Source of the DNA: Halococcus salsus
GTDB lineage: Archaea > Halobacteriota > Halobacteria > Halobacteriales > Halococcaceae
Length of the DNA: 32,837 nt
NCBI RefSeq assembly: GCF_009900715.1
Contig: NZ_JAAAJC010000005.1
Span: 148,266 to 181,102, forward strand
Direction of reading: 5' to 3'
Shown here: positions 30,740 to 32,837 of the stretch, piece by piece
Numbering within the stretch: position 1 is the first letter of the stretch
How the letters are laid out: every line of letters begins with the position of its first letter
Program-made: the position numbers and the translations under genes
Notes under the pieces: generated by a model
Told to the model about the DNA's origin: nothing
Database searches by the model: none
Seen by the model: the letters and a program-made list of their open reading frames with translations, nothing else

Positions 30740-31891
30740 TCAGACCACGACGCCGTTCGCGACGACCGTCTTCGGGGTCGCGTAGGCGCTCACGTCCTCC
30801 CGGGGGTCGCTATCGAGCACCACGCAGTCGGCGCGCGCACCCGGTTCGAGCCTGCCGACGTCGTCGAGCCCGAGCAGGTCGGCGGCGTTCACGGTCGCGG
30901 CCTCGAAGGTGGCTTCGGGGGACAGACCGTGCTCGACCATCCGTTCGAGTTCGGTGGCGGCGTCCCGGTGGTGGTTGAACGGCGTGCCGGCGTCGGTGCC
31001 CATCGCGATCGGGACCCCCGCGTCGAGCGCGTGGTCCCAGGCATCCTCGAAGGCCGCCGCGGCCTGTTCGGCCTTCTCGACCGCCCACTTCGGGATGCCG
31101 GCCTCGCTCCCGTTCTCGGTGATGCCGGAGAGCGCGGAGGCCGTCGGCACCCAGTAGGTGTCGTTCTCGGCCATCAGCTCGGCGGCCTCGCGGCCCATGA
31201 ACGTGCCGTGCTCGACGCTCGAAATCCCGGCTCGCACGGCGTTCTCGATCCCGCTCGCGCCGTGGCAGTGGGCGGCGGTCGGACGACCCTTCGCGTTCGC
31301 CGCGTCCACCAGCGCGTCGAGTTCGGCGGGCGACATCTCGAAGCCACCGATCTCGGCCCCTTCGGTGAGCACGCCGCCGGTGGCCATCGTCTTCACGACC
31401 GCCGCACCCTTCTTCAGCTGTTCGCGGACGGCCTTTCGGACTTCCGCGGGCCCGTCGGCCTCGCGACCGAACCAGTGGCCGTGCCCGCCGGTGATCACGA
31501 CCGGTGAGCCACACGGCACCACCCGCGGACCGGGGATGGAGCCGTCGGCGACCGCGTCACGGGAGTCGGGGCCGAGCGTGCCAGGCGAGCCGAGGTCGCG
31601 GACCGTCGTGACCCCGGCCTCGACCGTCTCGCGCAGGTTCTCCGCGGCGCGGTAGGCGAGCGTCGGGGTCGAGTCCGAGCGGACCGACTCGGTGTTCGGC
31701 CGGCCGTCCATCGCGATGTGGACGTGTGAATCGACGAGACCCGGCGCGACCACGTCACCGTCGCCGTCTATGACGGTATCCGGAGCCTCGGGAGCCTCCC
31801 CGACGTCCGCGATCTCGCCGTTCTCGATGGCCAGCGGTCCGTCCCGTGCGCCGTCGACGTCCACGACGGTCGCGTTCTCGATGACGAGCAT
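30740..31891 (-). CDS. Metal-dependent amidohydrolase (prolidase/imidazolonepropionase-like)
   Basis: A 383-residue amidohydrolase. The metal residues are HVH (56-58), a carbamylatable K167 in AVVKTMATGG, H208/H210 in AAHCHG, H228 in SVEHGT and D300 in GTDAGT. That set matches the binuclear prolidase-like branch. N- and C-terminal beta-sandwich strands (LVIENATVVDVDG; LEPGARADCVVLDSDP) frame the barrel. The substrate is probably an acylated amino acid or dipeptide, but this is inferred. The ATG at 31891 is chosen. It is convergent with the flavoprotein gene, 8 bp apart. Confidence 0.9.
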   Translation of the reverse strand: MLVIENATVVDVDGARDGPLAIENGEIADVGEAPEAPDTVIDGDGDVVAPGLVDSHVHIAMDGRPNTESVRSDSTPTLAYRAAENLRETVEAGVTTVRDLGSPGTLGPDSRDAVADGSIPGPRVVPCGSPVVITGGHGHWFGREADGPAEVRKAVREQLKKGAAVVKTMATGGVLTEGAEIGGFEMSPAELDALVDAANAKGRPTAAHCHGASGIENAVRAGISSVEHGTFMGREAAELMAENDTYWVPTASALSGITENGSEAGIPKWAVEKAEQAAAAFEDAWDHALDAGVPIAMGTDAGTPFNHHRDAATELERMVEHGLSPEATFEAATVNAADLLGLDDVGRLEPGARADCVVLDSDPREDVSAYATPKTVVANGVVV

Positions 31892-32064
31892 ACCACTCCT
31901 CCAGCGCACGCCGACAAAAGACCATAGGGCATGGGTGCGGGGTTCCCGGACACCGGTTCGGGTATCGGCAGTCGTATGCCGGCGTGCCCCCTCGGGTCGG
32001 TAGCTATGTCGGAGCAGTTCTGCCGAGCGCGGCGACTCGGGTGGCGCGTCGGGGGCGGTCGGCG

Positions 32065-32658
32065 ATGAAGCTCGACCCGGAGACGGTCGATTCGTTCTAT
32101 CGGACCCTCGCGGGAGCGGTGGTGCCGCGGCCGATCGCGTGGGTGAGTTCGGTGGCTGCGGACGGGGGACTCAATCTCGCGCCGTACTCCTTCTTCAACG
32201 TGGTCAACGTCGATCCACCGGTGGTGATGTTCGCACCGAGCGCGCGGCCCGGTCGGCCCGAGGGGCTCGCGGATTCGGCGCGCAACGCACTGGAGACCGA
32301 GGAGTTCGTCGTCAACGTCGTGACGGAACCGTTCGCGGAAGCGATGAACGCCACGAGCGCCACCCTCGCACCGGGCGAGAACGAGTTCGAGCACGCGGGG
32401 CTCGAAACCACGCCCTCAGAACGGGTCGACCCGCCCCGCGTCGCGGGGATCGAGGTCGCTTTCGAGTGCGAACTCTACGACGCCGTCGAGATCGGTTCGA
32501 ACACCATGGTGCTCGGCGAGGTCGTGCTCGCTCACCTCGCGGACGGCGTGACGACGGACGGTAAACTCGACGTGACGAAGGTCGACGCCGTCGGCCGGTT
32601 ATCCGGAAGCTACTACTGCCACACCGGCGACCGGTTTCGGATGGAACGGCCCGATTGA
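32065..32658 (+). CDS. Flavin reductase-like FMN-binding split-barrel protein
   Basis: A 197-residue protein of the flavin reductase/DIM6-NTAB domain. The block VVPRPIAWVSSVAADGGLNLAPYSFFNVVNVDPPVVMF (about 19-56) binds FMN. NALETEEFVVNVVTE and a C-terminal VGRLSGSYYCHTGDRFRM complete the fold. It could reduce flavin for an oxygenase or act as an FMN-binding sensor; no partner enzyme is adjacent. The ATG at 32065 is preferred over a GTG at 31984, which adds residues of no family match. The gap 31892-32064 shows no gene. Confidence 0.9.
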   Translation: MKLDPETVDSFYRTLAGAVVPRPIAWVSSVAADGGLNLAPYSFFNVVNVDPPVVMFAPSARPGRPEGLADSARNALETEEFVVNVVTEPFAEAMNATSATLAPGENEFEHAGLETTPSERVDPPRVAGIEVAFECELYDAVEIGSNTMVLGEVVLAHLADGVTTDGKLDVTKVDAVGRLSGSYYCHTGDRFRMERPD

Positions 32659-32837
32659 CGGCGGGGCGGCGGTTGCGGTGCGGCCGCCGTGCGGTGGCGG
32701 TGCTGTTGCTGGCGTTTTCCTGGCGGATGAAGGGCGAGGACGCGAAGCGTCCGAGGGCTTCGGCGGTGTGGTGCCGGAGCGGCTGGCGGTGCTGTGCGGA
32801 GGCGGGTTAGCGATCGTACCGCGAGTGAGGCCGGAGG
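32659..32837 (+). repeat. Modular intergenic repeat, copy D (cut by window end)
   Basis: The core GGATGAAGGGCGAG is at 32725-32738 and the second core GAGGGCTTCGGCGG at 32753-32766. The insert between them is the perfect hairpin GACGC-GAA-GCGTC flanked by C. It continues with GGCGGTGCTGTGCGGAGGCGGG and TAGCGATCGTACCGCGAGTGAGG up to the end of the window. The upstream arm is degenerate (GCGTTTTCCTGG). The orientation of the next gene is unseen. Confidence 0.75.

Overview
The window is haloarchaeal chromosome (class Halobacteria). The proteins are strongly acidic and Asp/Glu-rich, GC is high by eye outside one island, start sites carry archaeal TATA boxes at leaderless spacing, and the gene set is archaeal: ribosomal protein S19e, PCNA, Orc1/Cdc6, CDP-archaeol synthase, and the haloarchaeal TatC pair including the double-domain TatC. 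Most content is core chromosome. The genus cannot be fixed from the sequence alone.

Layout, left to right. 1-2.3 kb: HIT-family hydrolase/phosphorylase, CDF cation efflux protein, S19e. 2.4-4.3 kb (minus): an unrecognised Tat-exported protein paired with a four-helix membrane protein, then carS. 4.4-5.8 kb: proline dehydrogenase and a DUF502 membrane protein. 6.2-8.1 kb (minus): SufU scaffold, SufS cysteine desulfurase and a 48-residue two-helix membrane protein. 8.2-10.1 kb: GYD protein, DUF424, TPR protein, ThpR. 10.1-12.2 kb: an ORFan with no stop of its own, an MFS transporter and a small membrane protein. 12.2-15.1 kb: PdxS, a DUF1405 membrane protein, an Orc1/Cdc6 paralogue. 15.1-16.75 kb: an AT-rich island with a self-inhibiting-type Fic protein and a short inverted-repeat element. 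16.8-19.9 kb: divergent single TatC and double TatC. 20-22.2 kb: queuosine/archaeosine-precursor-type transporter, DUF99/DUF5786 pair, MBL-fold hydrolase. 22.5-25.5 kb: PCNA, a ferric-siderophore-type lipoprotein with a perfect iron-box palindrome at its start, RlmE. 25.7-27.7 kb: UPF0104-type flippase-like membrane protein and ThiL. 28.1-30.7 kb: a redox-type cluster of HxlR regulator, two DoxX proteins and a CxxC flavoprotein. 30.7-32.7 kb: an amidohydrolase and a flavin-reductase-like protein.

The most striking non-coding signal is a family of modular intergenic repeats: four clear copies (about 5.84-6.2, 22.24-22.47, 27.72-28.1 and 32.66-32.84 kb) and one diverged candidate (25.5-25.65 kb). 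They share two cores, GGATGAAGGGCGAG and GAGGGCTTCGGCGG, between which each copy carries a different self-complementary insert. Every copy whose two neighbours are visible lies between the 3' ends of convergent genes, and every convergent gap longer than about 100 bp in the window holds one. I saw no tRNA, rRNA, CRISPR array or intact insertion sequence.
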